The notes under the pieces were generated by a model. That model was not told where the DNA came from and did no database searches. It worked only from the letters and a program-made list of their open reading frames with translations. Shown piece after piece: positions 42,689 through 51,859 of a DNA stretch of 64,000 nucleotides. The DNA is taken from positions 310,001 through 374,000 of the forward strand of contig NZ_CP119572.1 of NCBI RefSeq assembly GCF_029278605.1, read 5' to 3'. A program made the position numbers and the translations under genes. Source of the DNA: Cupriavidus sp. WKF15 (GTDB lineage: Bacteria > Pseudomonadota > Gammaproteobacteria > Burkholderiales > Burkholderiaceae). How positions within the stretch are numbered: the stretch's first letter is position 1; every line of letters begins with the position of its first letter.

Positions 42689-44449
42689 ATGTCATTTGCC
42701 CTGCACGGCATCCCGGTCTCCCGCGGCGTCGCTATCGGCCGCGCCCATCTGCTCGCGCCCGCGGCGCTGGACGTTTCGCACTACCTGGTCGATGAAGACC
42801 GGCTCGACGACGAGGTGGAGCGCCTGCGCTCGGCCCGCGCCGCGGTACGGGCCGAGCTGGCGGCGCTAAAGCGCGACCTGCCGCGCGAGGCACCCGAGGA
42901 GATGGGGGCCTTCCTGGACGTGCACGCGATGATCCTCGATGACGAGGCCCTGTCGCGCGAGCCGGAAGCGCTGATCCGCGGACGCCGCTATAACGCGGAG
43001 TGGGCGCTGACGACGCGGCTCGAAGAGCTGATGCGCCAGTTCGACGAGATCGAGGACGAGTACCTGCGCGAGCGCAAGGCCGACATCCAGCAAGTCGTGG
43101 AGCGGATCCTCAAGGTGCTGGCCGGCGCGCCGGTGCTGGCGCCCGCGCCCGTCCCGGCCCTGGCCGCCGACGGCGAGCCGGCACCGGGCGTGATCGTGGT
43201 GGCCCACGACATCGCGCCGGCCGACATGCTGCAATTCCGCCATACCGTCTTCCACGGCTTTGTGACCGATCTTGGCGGCCGCACCTCGCACACGGCGATT
43301 GTCGCGCGCAGCCTGGACATCCCGGCCGCGGTCGGCGTGCAGAGCGCCAGCGAGCTGATCCGGCAAGACGACTGGATCATCATCGACGGCGACGCCGGGC
43401 TGGTGATCGTCGATCCGTCGGCGATCATTCTCGAGGAATACCGCCACCGCCAGAGCGAACGCGCGCTGGAAAAGAAGCGCCTGCAGCGCCTGCGGCACAC
43501 GCCGGCGGTCACGCTGGACGGCCAGGAGATCGACCTGCTGGCCAATATCGAGATGGCCGAGGACGCTGGCGCCGCGCTGGCAGCCGGCGCCGTGGGCGTT
43601 GGCCTGTTCCGCTCGGAATTCCTGTTCATGAACCGGCGCGGCGAGCTGCCCGGGGAGGAAGAGCAGTTCACCGCCTACCGCGCGGCCGTGGAGGCCATGC
43701 ATGGCCTGCCGGTGACCATCCGCACGATCGATATCGGCGCCGACAAGCCGCTGGACGGGCGTGGCGACGACTTCGAGACTGCGCTGAACCCGGCACTCGG
43801 GCTGCGTGCGATCCGCTGGTCGCTGTCCGAGCCGGGCATGTTCCTGACGCAGCTGCGCGCGTTGCTGCGTGCGTCGGCCTTTGGGCCGGTGCGCTTGCTG
43901 GTGCCGATGCTGTCGCATGCGCGCGAGATCGACCAGACGATGGAACTGATCGCGCAGGCCAAGCGCCAGCTTGACGAGCGTGGCGTGCCCTACGATCCTG
44001 GCCTGAAGGTCGGCGCCATGATCGAAATCCCGGCTGCGGTGCTGCTGCTGCCGCTGTTCCTGCGGCGCATGGACTTCCTGTCGATCGGCACCAATGACCT
44101 GACGCAATACACACTCGCCATCGACCGCGCCGACAACGCCGTGGCGCATCTGTTTGATCCCCTGCACCCCGCCGTGCTTCAACTGATTGCCCGCACCATT
44201 CGCGAAGCCAACCATGTTGGCGTGCCGGTGGCTGTATGCGGCGAAATGGCGGGCGACCCCGGCATGACTCGCCTGCTGCTGGGCATGGGCCTGCGTGAAT
44301 TCTCGATGCATCCTGCCCAGTTGCTGCGAGTCAAGCAGGAAGTTCTGCACGCCGATTGCACGCGGCTCGAGCCGATCGTCGACCAGGTGCTCAACGCCTA
44401 TGAGCCCGAGGAGCAGGCAGCCGCGCTGCGGCTGCTCGCTAAGCCCTAG
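42689..44449 (+). CDS. ptsI: PTS enzyme I (PEP-protein phosphotransferase)
   Basis: A 586-residue enzyme I that passes phosphate from PEP to HPr. The HPr-binding and phospho-His domain carries H201 in GGRTSHTAIVARS. The PEP-binding barrel includes GLFRSEFLFMNR, the RTIDIGADKP segment and the catalytic Cys region VPVAVCGEMAGDP. It lies 49 bp after ptsH with ACGGAG before the ATG. With EIIA and HPr it makes a complete phosphorelay lacking a permease here. A NagE-type transporter elsewhere could also use it. Confidence 0.94.
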   Translation: MSFALHGIPVSRGVAIGRAHLLAPAALDVSHYLVDEDRLDDEVERLRSARAAVRAELAALKRDLPREAPEEMGAFLDVHAMILDDEALSREPEALIRGRRYNAEWALTTRLEELMRQFDEIEDEYLRERKADIQQVVERILKVLAGAPVLAPAPVPALAADGEPAPGVIVVAHDIAPADMLQFRHTVFHGFVTDLGGRTSHTAIVARSLDIPAAVGVQSASELIRQDDWIIIDGDAGLVIVDPSAIILEEYRHRQSERALEKKRLQRLRHTPAVTLDGQEIDLLANIEMAEDAGAALAAGAVGVGLFRSEFLFMNRRGELPGEEEQFTAYRAAVEAMHGLPVTIRTIDIGADKPLDGRGDDFETALNPALGLRAIRWSLSEPGMFLTQLRALLRASAFGPVRLLVPMLSHAREIDQTMELIAQAKRQLDERGVPYDPGLKVGAMIEIPAAVLLLPLFLRRMDFLSIGTNDLTQYTLAIDRADNAVAHLFDPLHPAVLQLIARTIREANHVGVPVAVCGEMAGDPGMTRLLLGMGLREFSMHPAQLLRVKQEVLHADCTRLEPIVDQVLNAYEPEEQAAALRLLAKP

Positions 44450-44575
44450 AATTTGGAGGGTTTTTCTGTCGATTTGCCGCACAATCATCACTTTTTCGGC
44501 ATGCTTGTGCGGCAAAGCCATCTTTTGTTGCTTCAGCAGGTGACGCAAATCCCACCTCCACGAATGTGGCTTAAT

Positions 44576-44594
44576 GGGAATTGTTATCATTTTC
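44576..44594. promoter_or_regulatory. Fur box upstream of bfd
   Basis: A 19-bp site, GGGAATTGTTATCATTTTC, matches the classical Fur consensus at 13 of 19 positions by my count. It overlaps the -35 of the bfd promoter, so Fur with iron should repress. Confidence 0.75.
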
Positions 44595-44609
44595 GATCTT
44601 TGGTATTCT
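44581..44609 (+). promoter_or_regulatory. Promoter of bfd
   Basis: TTGTTA (44581-44586) and TATTCT (44604-44609) are 17 bp apart, with a start expected near 44616, about 45 nt before the GTG. The -35 lies within the Fur box. Confidence 0.6.
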
Positions 44610-44660
44610 GACGTTCATTCGAGCGGCATGCCGGTGCCGCCGGCCCCCAAGGAGGGAGTT

Positions 44661-44966
44661 GTGTACGTCTGCATCTGCAACCAGATCACCGATCGTGAAA
44701 TCCACGGTGCCGTTCAGCTTGGCGTCGAGACCCTCGACGAACTGGCCGAGACACTGGGCGTCGGGACCTGCTGCGGCCGGTGCCGCGAGTGCGCCCACCA
44801 GGTGTTGCAGGATGGCGTGGCAGCCGCGCGCAATGCGGCTGCGGCCACGATCGCGGGCATCCAGGTCGTGGAGATTTCTACCTGTTCCGTGTCCACCACA
44901 TGTACCATAATGGACACTCGGGACCCGGCAGTCGCGAACGACCGGCGTCAGGCGCTGGTGGCTTGA
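44661..44966 (+). CDS. bfd: Bacterioferritin-associated ferredoxin
   Basis: A 101-residue [2Fe-2S] protein that reduces bacterioferritin cores to release iron. The Bfd ligand pattern C4-I-C6 and C38-G-R-C41 is intact. It is longer than E. coli Bfd (64 residues, as I recall) by a C-terminal extension with four more cysteines or thiol-like positions (STCSVSTTCTIMD). GTG 44661 is chosen because GGAGGGAG precedes it and the protein then starts MYVCICNQ like the family. A Fur box lies upstream. bfr follows 125 bp later. Confidence 0.92.
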   Translation: MYVCICNQITDREIHGAVQLGVETLDELAETLGVGTCCGRCRECAHQVLQDGVAAARNAAAATIAGIQVVEISTCSVSTTCTIMDTRDPAVANDRRQALVA

Positions 44967-45034
44967 CCGCGCACATGAACTGAGCACAGTTCACGGCGCG
45001 TTTTCGTGCCTTCGCATTTTCATTCGACTGCAAG

Positions 45035-45062
45035 CGGCGCCTCTGGCGCCGTTCGTGTTTTT
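45035..45062 (+). terminator. Possible terminator or attenuator between bfd and bfr
   Basis: A 7-bp stem, CGGCGCC/GGCGCCG with a 3-nt loop, is followed after a few bases by GTTTTT. The T-run is displaced, so it may only partly stop bfd transcripts before bfr. Confidence 0.45.
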
Positions 45063-45091
45063 GCGCGGGCCCGATGCAACCGGAGCCACCC

Positions 45092-45571
45092 ATGAAAGGT
45101 GACAAGAAGGTCATCCAGCATCTGAATGCCCAGCTCAAGAATGAGCTCACCGCGATCAACCAGTATTTCCTGCACGCCCGCATGTACCGCCACTGGGGCC
45201 TCAAGAAGCTCGGCGACGTGGAGTACAAGGAATCGATCGGCGAAATGAAGCACGCCGACCGGCTGATCGAACGCATCCTGATGCTCGACGGCCTGCCCAA
45301 CCTGCAGGACCTGCACAAGCTGCTGCTCGGTGAAGACACACCGGAAATGCTCAAGTGCGACCTGAAGCTGGAGCAGACTGCGCACGCCACCGTCAAGGAA
45401 GGCATTGCCTACTGCGAATCCGTCGGCGATTACGTCAGCCGCGAGATCCTGGTTGATATCCTCACCGACACCGAGGAGCATATCGAATACCTGGAGACGC
45501 AGCTGGACCTGATCGACAAGGTCGGCCTGCAGAACTACCTGCAGTCGCAGATGGAGCCGGGCGAGCAATAA
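45092..45571 (+). CDS. bfr: Bacterioferritin
   Basis: A 159-residue iron-storage subunit that forms a 24-mer with heme at subunit pairs. M52 is the heme ligand, and the ferroxidase residues E18, E51 and H54 are visible in [11 protein letters not shown] and [16 protein letters not shown]94 and E127 equivalents lie in LKLEQTAHA and [17 protein letters not shown] precedes ATG 45092, so the frame from 45074 is rejected. With bfd it forms the store-and-release pair. Confidence 0.95.
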   Translation: MKGDKKVIQHLNAQLKNELTAINQYFLHARMYRHWGLKKLGDVEYKESIGEMKHADRLIERILMLDGLPNLQDLHKLLLGEDTPEMLKCDLKLEQTAHATVKEGIAYCESVGDYVSREILVDILTDTEEHIEYLETQLDLIDKVGLQNYLQSQMEPGEQ

Positions 45572-45719
45572 GCCGCCGCTTCCTGCCGGGCTGCCCGCCG
45601 CGGGTGGCCGGCACCCCGCGTGGCGCATCCGGGCGCCGCCGATTTGCCTGTCCGCCTGCAGTAACCCTTCTCATTCCAATTCCTTTCTTCATCCAGACCG
45701 CCGTACAGGAGCCATAACC

Positions 45720-45815
45720 ATGGCCGAATCCATCCGCCTGACGCAGTACAGCCACGGGGCCGGCTGTGGCTGCAAGATTTCCCCCAACGTGCTCGTGAGG
45801 TCGCCTGATGCGTGA
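45720..45815 (+). pseudogene. selD: Remnant of selenophosphate synthetase (first ~26 codons)
   Basis: From ATG 45720 (with AGGAG upstream) the frame reads [20 protein letters not shown] and then SPNVL, the conserved N-terminus of SelD including the catalytic Cys in GAGCGCK. It then turns into VRSPDA and a stop at 45813-45815, overlapping the selU start. Normal SelD has about 345 residues. The sequence fits one large internal or 3' deletion that kept the start and left selU in place. The ribosome binding site is still intact. Confidence 0.82.
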
Positions 45816-46908
45816 GGATACTGGCGACTTCCGGCGGCTGTTCCTGAGCGGCGCACCGATGATGGATGTGCGCGCGCCACTGGAGTTCGCGCGCGGCGCC
45901 TTCCCGGGCACGGTCAACCTGCCGCTGATGGACGACGAGGAGCGGCACCAGGTCGGCCTCTGCTATGCCCAGAAGGGGCAGGAGGCGGCGATCGAGTTGG
46001 GTCACGATATCGTGTCGGGCGAGCTCAAGGCCGCGCGCATCGCCGCATGGGCCGCCTTTGCCCGTGCGCACCCGGATGGCTACTTGTACTGTTTTCGTGG
46101 CGGGCTGCGCTCGCAGATCGTGCAGCGGTGGCTGCGCGACGAGGCGGGCATCGACTATCCGCGCGTGACGGGCGGCTACAAGGCCATGCGCAGCTTCCTG
46201 ATCGACGTGACCGAACAGGCAGCGGCCACGCCGGAGATCTTCGTGCTGGGCGGCATGACCGGCACCGGCAAGACCGACGTGATTGCCGACGTACCGGCTG
46301 CGGTCGACCTGGAAGGGCTGGCCCGTCACCGCGGTTCCGCATTCGGCCGCCGCGCGCTCGCGCAGCCGCCTCAGATCGATTTCGAGAATGCGCTGGCCAT
46401 CGACCTGCTGCGGCGGGCCGACGCCGGCTACTGCGCATTGGTGGTCGAGGATGAGGGCCGCTTTATCGGCGGCCGTGACGTCCCCAAGGCGCTGTGGCAG
46501 CGCATGCAGGCCAGCCCGCTGGTATGGCTGGAAGCGCCATTCGAGGAACGCGTCGAGCGCGCGTTGCGCGATTACGTGCTGGGTCTGGCTGCCGAGCATA
46601 TCGACCAGCTTGGTCCGGTCGCGGGGTTCGAGGCCTATGCGGCGCGTCTGCGCGAGGCGATGGCGGCAATCGCTCCGCGACTAGGTGGCGAGCGCTACGC
46701 GCGGCTGGCGGCGCTGCTCGAACAGGCGCTGGCGAGCCAGTCGGAACATGGCGATACCGGCCTGCACCGCGGCTGGATCGAAGTGCTGCTGCGCGACTAC
46801 TATGACCCGATGTATGCCTACCAGCAGCAGAGCCGCGCATCGCGCATCGTGTTCCGCGGCGACCGTGCCGCGGTGACCGGGTGGCTGCGCGAGCGCTCCG
46901 CGCGCTAG
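45808..46908 (+). CDS. selU: tRNA 2-selenouridine synthase
   Basis: A 366-residue MnmH/SelU/YbbB protein. The N-terminal rhodanese domain has catalytic Cys in [10 protein letters not shown], followed by a P-loop domain ([10 protein letters not shown]). It geranylates 2-thiouridine at tRNA position 34 and replaces sulfur with selenium from selenophosphate. ATG 45808 lies within the end of the selD remnant, behind GTGAGG. The protein looks complete. Without selD in the window, its selenation step depends on SelD from elsewhere. Its stop is shared with the convergent gene. Confidence 0.92.
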   Translation: MREDTGDFRRLFLSGAPMMDVRAPLEFARGAFPGTVNLPLMDDEERHQVGLCYAQKGQEAAIELGHDIVSGELKAARIAAWAAFARAHPDGYLYCFRGGLRSQIVQRWLRDEAGIDYPRVTGGYKAMRSFLIDVTEQAAATPEIFVLGGMTGTGKTDVIADVPAAVDLEGLARHRGSAFGRRALAQPPQIDFENALAIDLLRRADAGYCALVVEDEGRFIGGRDVPKALWQRMQASPLVWLEAPFEERVERALRDYVLGLAAEHIDQLGPVAGFEAYAARLREAMAAIAPRLGGERYARLAALLEQALASQSEHGDTGLHRGWIEVLLRDYYDPMYAYQQQSRASRIVFRGDRAAVTGWLRERSAR

Positions 46909-47654
46909 TGTCCCGAGCAGACCGGGCAGTCCGGCGTGCGCGCGAGCTGCATCGTGGTCCACTCCATCGACATCGCATTGACCATCAGCAGCCGGCCGGC
47001 CAGGCTCTGGCCCACGCCGCTGAGCAGCTTGAGCGCTTCGGCCGCCTGCACGGTGCCGACCATGCCCACCAGCGGCGCGAACACGCCCATGGTGGCGCAG
47101 GCCACTTCGGGGGCCGGCTCTGACGGCGGGAACAGGCACGCGTAGCACGGCGCGTCGTCCTGGCGCCGGTCGAAGACGCTGATCTGGCCGTCAAAGCGCA
47201 GCGCCGCGCCGGACACCAGCGGCACGCGGTGCCGCACGCAGGCGCGGTTGACGGCCTGGCGCGTGGCAAAGTTGTCGCAGCAGTCGAGCACCACGTCGGC
47301 CTGCGCCACGAGCTGGTCCAGCTCCGCATCGCCGACGCGGGCGGCGATGACTTCCACTTGCACGCCGGGGTTGATGCGCAGCATCCCTTCGCGTGCCGAC
47401 TCCACCTTCAGGCGGCCGACGTTTTCCGTGGTGTGGATGATCTGGCGCTGGAGGTTGGTCAGGTCCACATGGTCGTTGTCGACCACGCTGATCCGCCCGA
47501 CGCCCGCCGACGCCAGGTAGGGTAGGGCCGCGGCGCCCAGGCCGCCGGCGCCGATCACCAGCGCACGGGCGCCGAGCAGGCGTTCCTGGCCTTCAATGCC
47601 GAGTTCATCGAGCAGGATATGGCGCGAGTAGCGCAGCAGTTGATCGTCGTTCAT
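46905..47654 (-). CDS. moeB: MoeB/ThiF-family adenylyltransferase
   Basis: A 249-residue E1-like enzyme that adenylates the C-terminal glycine of MoaD or ThiS for molybdopterin or thiazole synthesis. ATP site: [21 protein letters not shown]. The Zn cysteine pairs CYAC and CPVC are present, with conserved [10 protein letters not shown] and a C in [13 protein letters not shown]. MoeB and ThiF cannot be told apart reliably by eye, so moeB is a working name. Its TAG and the selU TAG interlock at CTAG (46905-46908). Confidence 0.87.
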   Translation of the reverse strand: MNDDQLLRYSRHILLDELGIEGQERLLGARALVIGAGGLGAAALPYLASAGVGRISVVDNDHVDLTNLQRQIIHTTENVGRLKVESAREGMLRINPGVQVEVIAARVGDAELDQLVAQADVVLDCCDNFATRQAVNRACVRHRVPLVSGAALRFDGQISVFDRRQDDAPCYACLFPPSEPAPEVACATMGVFAPLVGMVGTVQAAEALKLLSGVGQSLAGRLLMVNAMSMEWTTMQLARTPDCPVCSGH

Positions 47655-47674
47655 GGCGTAGGGGCGTCCAATGT

Positions 47675-47699
47675 AAAAAGCGGCCCCGCAGGGCCGCTT
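47675..47699 (-). terminator. Rho-independent terminator of ctpA
   Basis: The 9-bp stem AAGCGGCCC/GGGCCGCTT with a 4-nt loop is followed on the minus strand by TTTTT. It lies 17 bp past the ctpA stop and before the moeB-like gene. Confidence 0.85.
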
Positions 47700-47715
47700 C
47701 AGGTCGAGGTGCCGC

Positions 47716-49314
47716 TCAGGGCGCCTTGCCGGTCGGTGTGCCCAGCGGCTCGCCGATCGGCGCGCTGGCTGGCGGCTGCTTGCCGGGGGCCGGCGCGGCG
47801 GGCTTGGCCGCCGGGGCGCTGGCGCCTTTCTTCGCCGGCGCGGCCTTGGCCGGCTTGTCGGCGGGCGGGTTGGTTTCGAGCTTCGACTTGGAACGCTTGA
47901 CCGGCTGGCCGTCGAGCTGGGCGATGGCCTGCTGCAGCATGAAGTCGTCGGCCGAGCCGAATTCGATCGGCTTCTTGCGGCGTTCCTTTTCGCGCTCTTC
48001 CGGCGTCTTCTTCGCGTTTTCCTCTTCCAGGCGGCGCAGTTCGTCGACGCGGCGCTGTTCGCGCTCGTTCATTTCCGGCTCTTCCGATTCCTGCTTGTTG
48101 TGCAGGTGGCGCTCGGTGTCGATCTCGCGGGTGATCAGTGCGTCGTCCGGATCGCCTTCCGGATTCTGGTCGACCGGGATGTCCGGGCGGATGCCCTTGG
48201 CCTGGATCGACTTGCCCGTCGGCGTGTAGTAGTACGCGATGGTCAGCTTGATGCCGGTGTCATTGGTCAGCGGCCGCACCGTCTGCACCGAGCCCTTGCC
48301 GAACGTGGTCTTGCCCATGATCAGCGCGCGGTGATGATCCTGCAGCGCGCCGGCCACGATCTCGGACGCCGACGCCGAGTAGGCGTTGGTCAGCACGACC
48401 ATCGGGACCTTCTTGTACAGCGCCGGCACTTCCTTGAGCGGATCGTCCTCGAGCGACGACAGGCGGTAGTTGTTGAACGTCGCCTTGTACACGCGCTTGG
48501 CGTCGGGCACCTGGCCATTGGTGGAAACCACGGTCGAGTCTTCCGGCAGGAACGCGGCCGCCACGCCGACCGCGCCTTGCAGCACGCCGCCGCCGTTGTT
48601 GCGCAGGTCCAGGATGATGCCCTTGAGGCCCGGGTTCTTCTGAGCCATCTCGTTCAGCCTGCGGCCCAGGTCCGATACCGTGCGTTCCTGGAAGCTGGTC
48701 AGGCGCACCCAGCCGATGGTGTTGTTGTCCAGCATCTTGGTCTTCACGGACTGGACGCGGATCTCGGCGCGGGTGATGGAAATCGGGAAGGTCCGCTCCT
48801 CGCTCTTGCGATAGATGGTCAGCGTGACCTTGGTGCCCGGCTCGCCGCGCATGCGCTTGACCGCCTGCTCCAGCGGCAGGCCGCGCACGGGCTTGTCGTC
48901 GATGCGGGTGATCAGGTCGCCGGGCTGGATGCCGGCGCGGAACGCGGGCGTGTCCTCGATCGGGTTGATGACCTTGACCAGGCCTTCTTCCTGCGAGATC
49001 TCGATGCCCAGGCCGGCGAAGCGGCCGCGCGTGCCTTCCTGCAGTTCCTTGAAGTCCTTCTCGTCCAGGTAGGCCGAGTGCGGGTCGAGGCTGGCAACCA
49101 TGCCCTTGATGGCTTCGGTCAGCAGCTTCTTGTCATCGACCGGCTCCACATATTCGCGCTTGATTTGCCCGAAGATGTCGGCCATCAGCCGCAACTGGTC
49201 GAGCGGCAACGGACCGGATGAATTCTGCGCGGTTGCCGAAATCTGCAGCGTGGCCAGCACGCCGGCAACAAGTCCGACCGAGACGAGGCTGATGTTCTTG
49301 AGCGTCTTACGCAT
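47716..49314 (-). CDS. ctpA: C-terminal processing peptidase (S41 family)
   Basis: A 532-residue periplasmic protease with an N-terminal hydrophobic export or anchor segment (LVSVGLVAGVLATLQ), a PDZ domain (about 97-180), and the serine protease core with likely nucleophile S315 in YSASASEI and K340 in GKTTFGKGS. After about residue 425 comes a charged region and then a Lys/Ala/Pro-rich tail (about 485-532), an extension beyond the usual CtpA. It trims C-termini of envelope proteins. A bare ATG at 49314 follows gpmA on the same strand with 172 bp between. Confidence 0.92.
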   Translation of the reverse strand: MRKTLKNISLVSVGLVAGVLATLQISATAQNSSGPLPLDQLRLMADIFGQIKREYVEPVDDKKLLTEAIKGMVASLDPHSAYLDEKDFKELQEGTRGRFAGLGIEISQEEGLVKVINPIEDTPAFRAGIQPGDLITRIDDKPVRGLPLEQAVKRMRGEPGTKVTLTIYRKSEERTFPISITRAEIRVQSVKTKMLDNNTIGWVRLTSFQERTVSDLGRRLNEMAQKNPGLKGIILDLRNNGGGVLQGAVGVAAAFLPEDSTVVSTNGQVPDAKRVYKATFNNYRLSSLEDDPLKEVPALYKKVPMVVLTNAYSASASEIVAGALQDHHRALIMGKTTFGKGSVQTVRPLTNDTGIKLTIAYYYTPTGKSIQAKGIRPDIPVDQNPEGDPDDALITREIDTERHLHNKQESEEPEMNEREQRRVDELRRLEEENAKKTPEEREKERRKKPIEFGSADDFMLQQAIAQLDGQPVKRSKSKLETNPPADKPAKAAPAKKGASAPAAKPAAPAPGKQPPASAPIGEPLGTPTGKAP

Positions 49315-49486
49315 GAGGGCTGCCTGAACGTGTACGTAGAGGGATTATGCCGGCTGCGGCCGCCACGCGTGGGGGCGCGGGGCGGTTTGTCCGACAGTAT
49401 AAGTGGGTGTGGAGAAAAAGGCCTGTCACGTACCGGCGGAGGGTGGGCGGCCGCACCATGGCCGGTGCTTGCCGCCCTGACGGCTT

Positions 49487-50233
49487 TCAGCGGGCCTTGC
49501 CCTGGCTGGCCACGGCCGCGAGCGAGGCGGCGATGGCTTCCTGGTCGCCCAGGTAGTAGTGGCGCAGGGGGCGCAGGTTGGCGTCCAGCTCATAGACGAG
49601 CGGGGTGCCGTTGGGGATGTTGAGGCCGACGATATCGTCATCCGAAATCTGATCCAGGTACTTCACGAGAGCGCGAATGCTGTTGCCATGAGCGGCAATG
49701 ACCACGCGCTTGCCCGATTGGATGTCGGGAGCAATGGATTCGTTCCACAGCGGCAGCACGCGGGCCACGGTGTCCTTCAGACATTCGGTGAGCGGGATTT
49801 GTTCGCGCGGCACGTTGGCGTAGCGCGGATCGTCGTAAGAGGCACGCGGATCGGTCGGTTCAAGTGCCGGCGGCGGGGTATCGTAGCTGCGGCGCCACAC
49901 CAGCACCTGCTCGTCGCCGAACTTGGCGGCGGTTTCCGCCTTGTTCAGGCCGGCCAGCGCGCCGTAGTGGCGCTCGTTCAGGCGCCACTCGTTGCGTACC
50001 GGAATCCACATCTGATCCATCTCGTCCTGCACGTGCCACAGCGTGCGGATCGCGCGCTTGAGCACCGAGGTGTAGGCCATGTCGAAGGCGAAGCCGGCTT
50101 CCTTGAGCAGCTTGCCGGCCTGGCGCGCCTGGGCGGCACCCGTGTCGGTCAGGTCGACGTCGACCCAGCCGGTGAAGCGGTTTTCGAGGTTCCACGTCGA
50201 TTCGCCGTGGCGGATGAGGACAAGCTTGTACAT
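49487..50233 (-). CDS. gpmA: 2,3-bisphosphoglycerate-dependent phosphoglycerate mutase
   Basis: A 248-residue cofactor-dependent mutase that interconverts 3- and 2-phosphoglycerate. Active-site motifs are [10 protein letters not shown] (phospho-His), [10 protein letters not shown], and the second His in [18 protein letters not shown] 50233 gives the family-standard [12 protein letters not shown]. An open frame to 50608 is upstream sequence. It is divergent from the rhodanese-grxC-secB operon, with 177 bp between starts. Confidence 0.96.
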   Translation of the reverse strand: MYKLVLIRHGESTWNLENRFTGWVDVDLTDTGAAQARQAGKLLKEAGFAFDMAYTSVLKRAIRTLWHVQDEMDQMWIPVRNEWRLNERHYGALAGLNKAETAAKFGDEQVLVWRRSYDTPPPALEPTDPRASYDDPRYANVPREQIPLTECLKDTVARVLPLWNESIAPDIQSGKRVVIAAHGNSIRALVKYLDQISDDDIVGLNIPNGTPLVYELDANLRPLRHYYLGDQEAIAASLAAVASQGKAR

Positions 50234-50374
50234 GCTGCTGCTTCCAGAGAGTAGGTAACCTGCGTGCGCCGGCGCCGCCGCTTCAGTGCCCCCATGTGCC
50301 AGCAAGGCGACAAAGGAGGCGACAATGGCCGTCATCGACTGGCGGCGGAGGCCCGGACGCCAAACCGCGTATTT

Positions 50375-50380
50375 TATAAT
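50375..50380 (+). promoter_or_regulatory. -10 element of the rhodanese-grxC-secB operon
   Basis: A perfect TATAAT lies 31 bp before the rhodanese start. No clear -35 is seen at normal spacing, so only the -10 is supported. Confidence 0.45.
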
Positions 50381-50410
50381 GCCGCCGACCCAACCCAACG
50401 GAATGCCAAC

Positions 50411-50824
50411 GTGAATTTCTTCGCCGACTATAACAACCTCGCCCTGATCGCCCTTGCCGTGGTCTCGGGCGGACTGCTGGCCTGGCCCACGATTGCCCGC
50501 GGCACCGGCGGAAAAGCCGTCAATACGGCCGCCGCGACCCAGCTGATCAACAAGCGCGGCGCCGTGGTGGTCGACATTCGCGATGCCGCCGAGTATGCCA
50601 AGGGTCACCTGCCGCAGGCCAAGAGCGCCCCGCTGGCCGATCTGGCCTCGCGCGCGGCCGGCCTTGCAAAGGACAAGGCCGTCCCCATCATCGTGGTATC
50701 CCAGACCGGCCAGGGCCTCGGCAAGGCTCAGGCAGCGCTCAAGGAAGCCGGGTACAGTGAGACCTATGCGCTCGAAGGCGGCATCGCCGCCTGGCAGCAG
50801 GCCGGGCTCCCGGTCGTCAAGTAA
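50411..50824 (+). CDS. Membrane-anchored rhodanese-like protein without catalytic Cys
   Basis: A 137-residue protein: one N-terminal membrane helix ([16 protein letters not shown]) and a cytoplasmic rhodanese domain ([19 protein letters not shown]). At the loop where active rhodaneses carry Cys, it has S97 in [10 protein letters not shown], so sulfur transfer by the usual mechanism is unlikely. It resembles the YibN type found before grxC-secB. GTG 50411 is chosen because it starts the membrane helix. grxC follows 92 bp later. Confidence 0.85.
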   Translation: MNFFADYNNLALIALAVVSGGLLAWPTIARGTGGKAVNTAAATQLINKRGAVVVDIRDAAEYAKGHLPQAKSAPLADLASRAAGLAKDKAVPIIVVSQTGQGLGKAQAALKEAGYSETYALEGGIAAWQQAGLPVVK

Positions 50825-50916
50825 GCCGCGCCAGCCTGGCCGGCTTTTCCGCTACATCGCGCCGGATCCCGCTTGCCGCGGGGCTGGCGGCATTTGAGTA
50901 TCGAAGGAGATTCAGC

Positions 50917-51174
50917 ATGGCCCGCGTCGTCATGTACAGCACGGTGGTGTGCCCTTACTGCCAGATGGCCGAGCGACTGCTCAAGGCCAAGGGCGTGGAG
51001 TCGATCGAGAAAATCCTGATCGACCGCGAGCCCGGCAAGCGCGAGGAAATGATGTCGCGTACCGGCCGCCGTACCGTGCCGCAGATCTATATCGACGACA
51101 CCCATGTTGGCGGTTTCGACGACCTCTCCGCGCTGGATCGCCAGGGCGGCCTGACGCCACTGCTGGCCGCCTGA
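50917..51174 (+). CDS. grxC: Glutaredoxin 3
   Basis: An 85-residue glutaredoxin with the dithiol motif C12-P-Y-C15 and the glutathione-binding segments TVPQIYIDD and GGFDD. It reduces disulfides and glutathionylated proteins with glutathione made by GshAB. AAGGAGA precedes the ATG. It is the middle gene of rhodanese-grxC-secB, a conserved trio in proteobacteria. Confidence 0.95.
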   Translation: MARVVMYSTVVCPYCQMAERLLKAKGVESIEKILIDREPGKREEMMSRTGRRTVPQIYIDDTHVGGFDDLSALDRQGGLTPLLAA

Positions 51175-51197
51175 GCCAGCGCAATTGACGGCCCCGG

Positions 51198-51220
51198 CCC
51201 GGGTGATATTGGCACCCGGG
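51198..51220 (+). promoter_or_regulatory. Hairpin between grxC and secB
   Basis: An 8-bp stem, CCCGGGTG/CACCCGGG with a 7-nt loop and no T-run, lies 24 bp after grxC. It may attenuate or stabilise transcripts between the two genes. Confidence 0.4.
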
Positions 51221-51315
51221 TCATGTACCATATGCGTTTTCCAACCGGGCGCCGGCTCGTGCCGCAATAGGCCACAACAGGCCGCCACGCCCAACGCCCA
51301 TCCCGGAAGCCTCTC

Positions 51316-51834
51316 ATGAGCGACCAGCAAAACACCCAGCAGGAAGATCAACCGTTCTTCAACATCCAGCGCGTGTACCTCAAGGACATGTCGCTCGAGC
51401 AGCCCAACTCGCCGGCCATCTTCCTGGAATCGGAGGCGCCGTCGGTCGAAGTGCAGGTCAACGTGGCCGCTTCGCAGTTGCAGGAAGGCATCTTCGAAGT
51501 GGTGGTGACGGGCACCGTGACGACCAAGGTCCAGGAGAAGGTCGCCTTCCTCGTGGAAGCGCACCAGGCCGGCATCTTCGACATCCGCAACGTGCCGGTC
51601 GAGCAGCTTGACCCGCTGCTGGGCATTGCCTGCCCGACCATCCTGTATCCGTACCTGCGCGGCAATATCGCCGACGTGATCACGCGTGCCGGCTTCCAGG
51701 CCATCCACCTGTCGGAAATCAACTTCCAGGCGCTGTACGAACAGCGCCTGCAGGCTGCCATGGAAGAAGCGCAAGCCGCCGGCGGCGGCAACAGCGGCAT
51801 CGTGATGCCCGACGGCAGCCAGGCTCGCCACTGA
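51316..51834 (+). CDS. secB: Protein-export chaperone SecB
   Basis: A 172-residue SecB that holds preproteins unfolded and delivers them to SecA as a tetramer. Family markers are [26 protein letters not shown], and [28 protein letters not shown] short polar N-terminus and Gly/Asn-rich C-tail flank the core. No strong Shine-Dalgarno is evident before ATG 51316 (CGGAAGCC). A terminator follows. Confidence 0.96.
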   Translation: MSDQQNTQQEDQPFFNIQRVYLKDMSLEQPNSPAIFLESEAPSVEVQVNVAASQLQEGIFEVVVTGTVTTKVQEKVAFLVEAHQAGIFDIRNVPVEQLDPLLGIACPTILYPYLRGNIADVITRAGFQAIHLSEINFQALYEQRLQAAMEEAQAAGGGNSGIVMPDGSQARH

Positions 51835-51859
51835 TCTGGCAGCGCCGCACTGCCTGACG

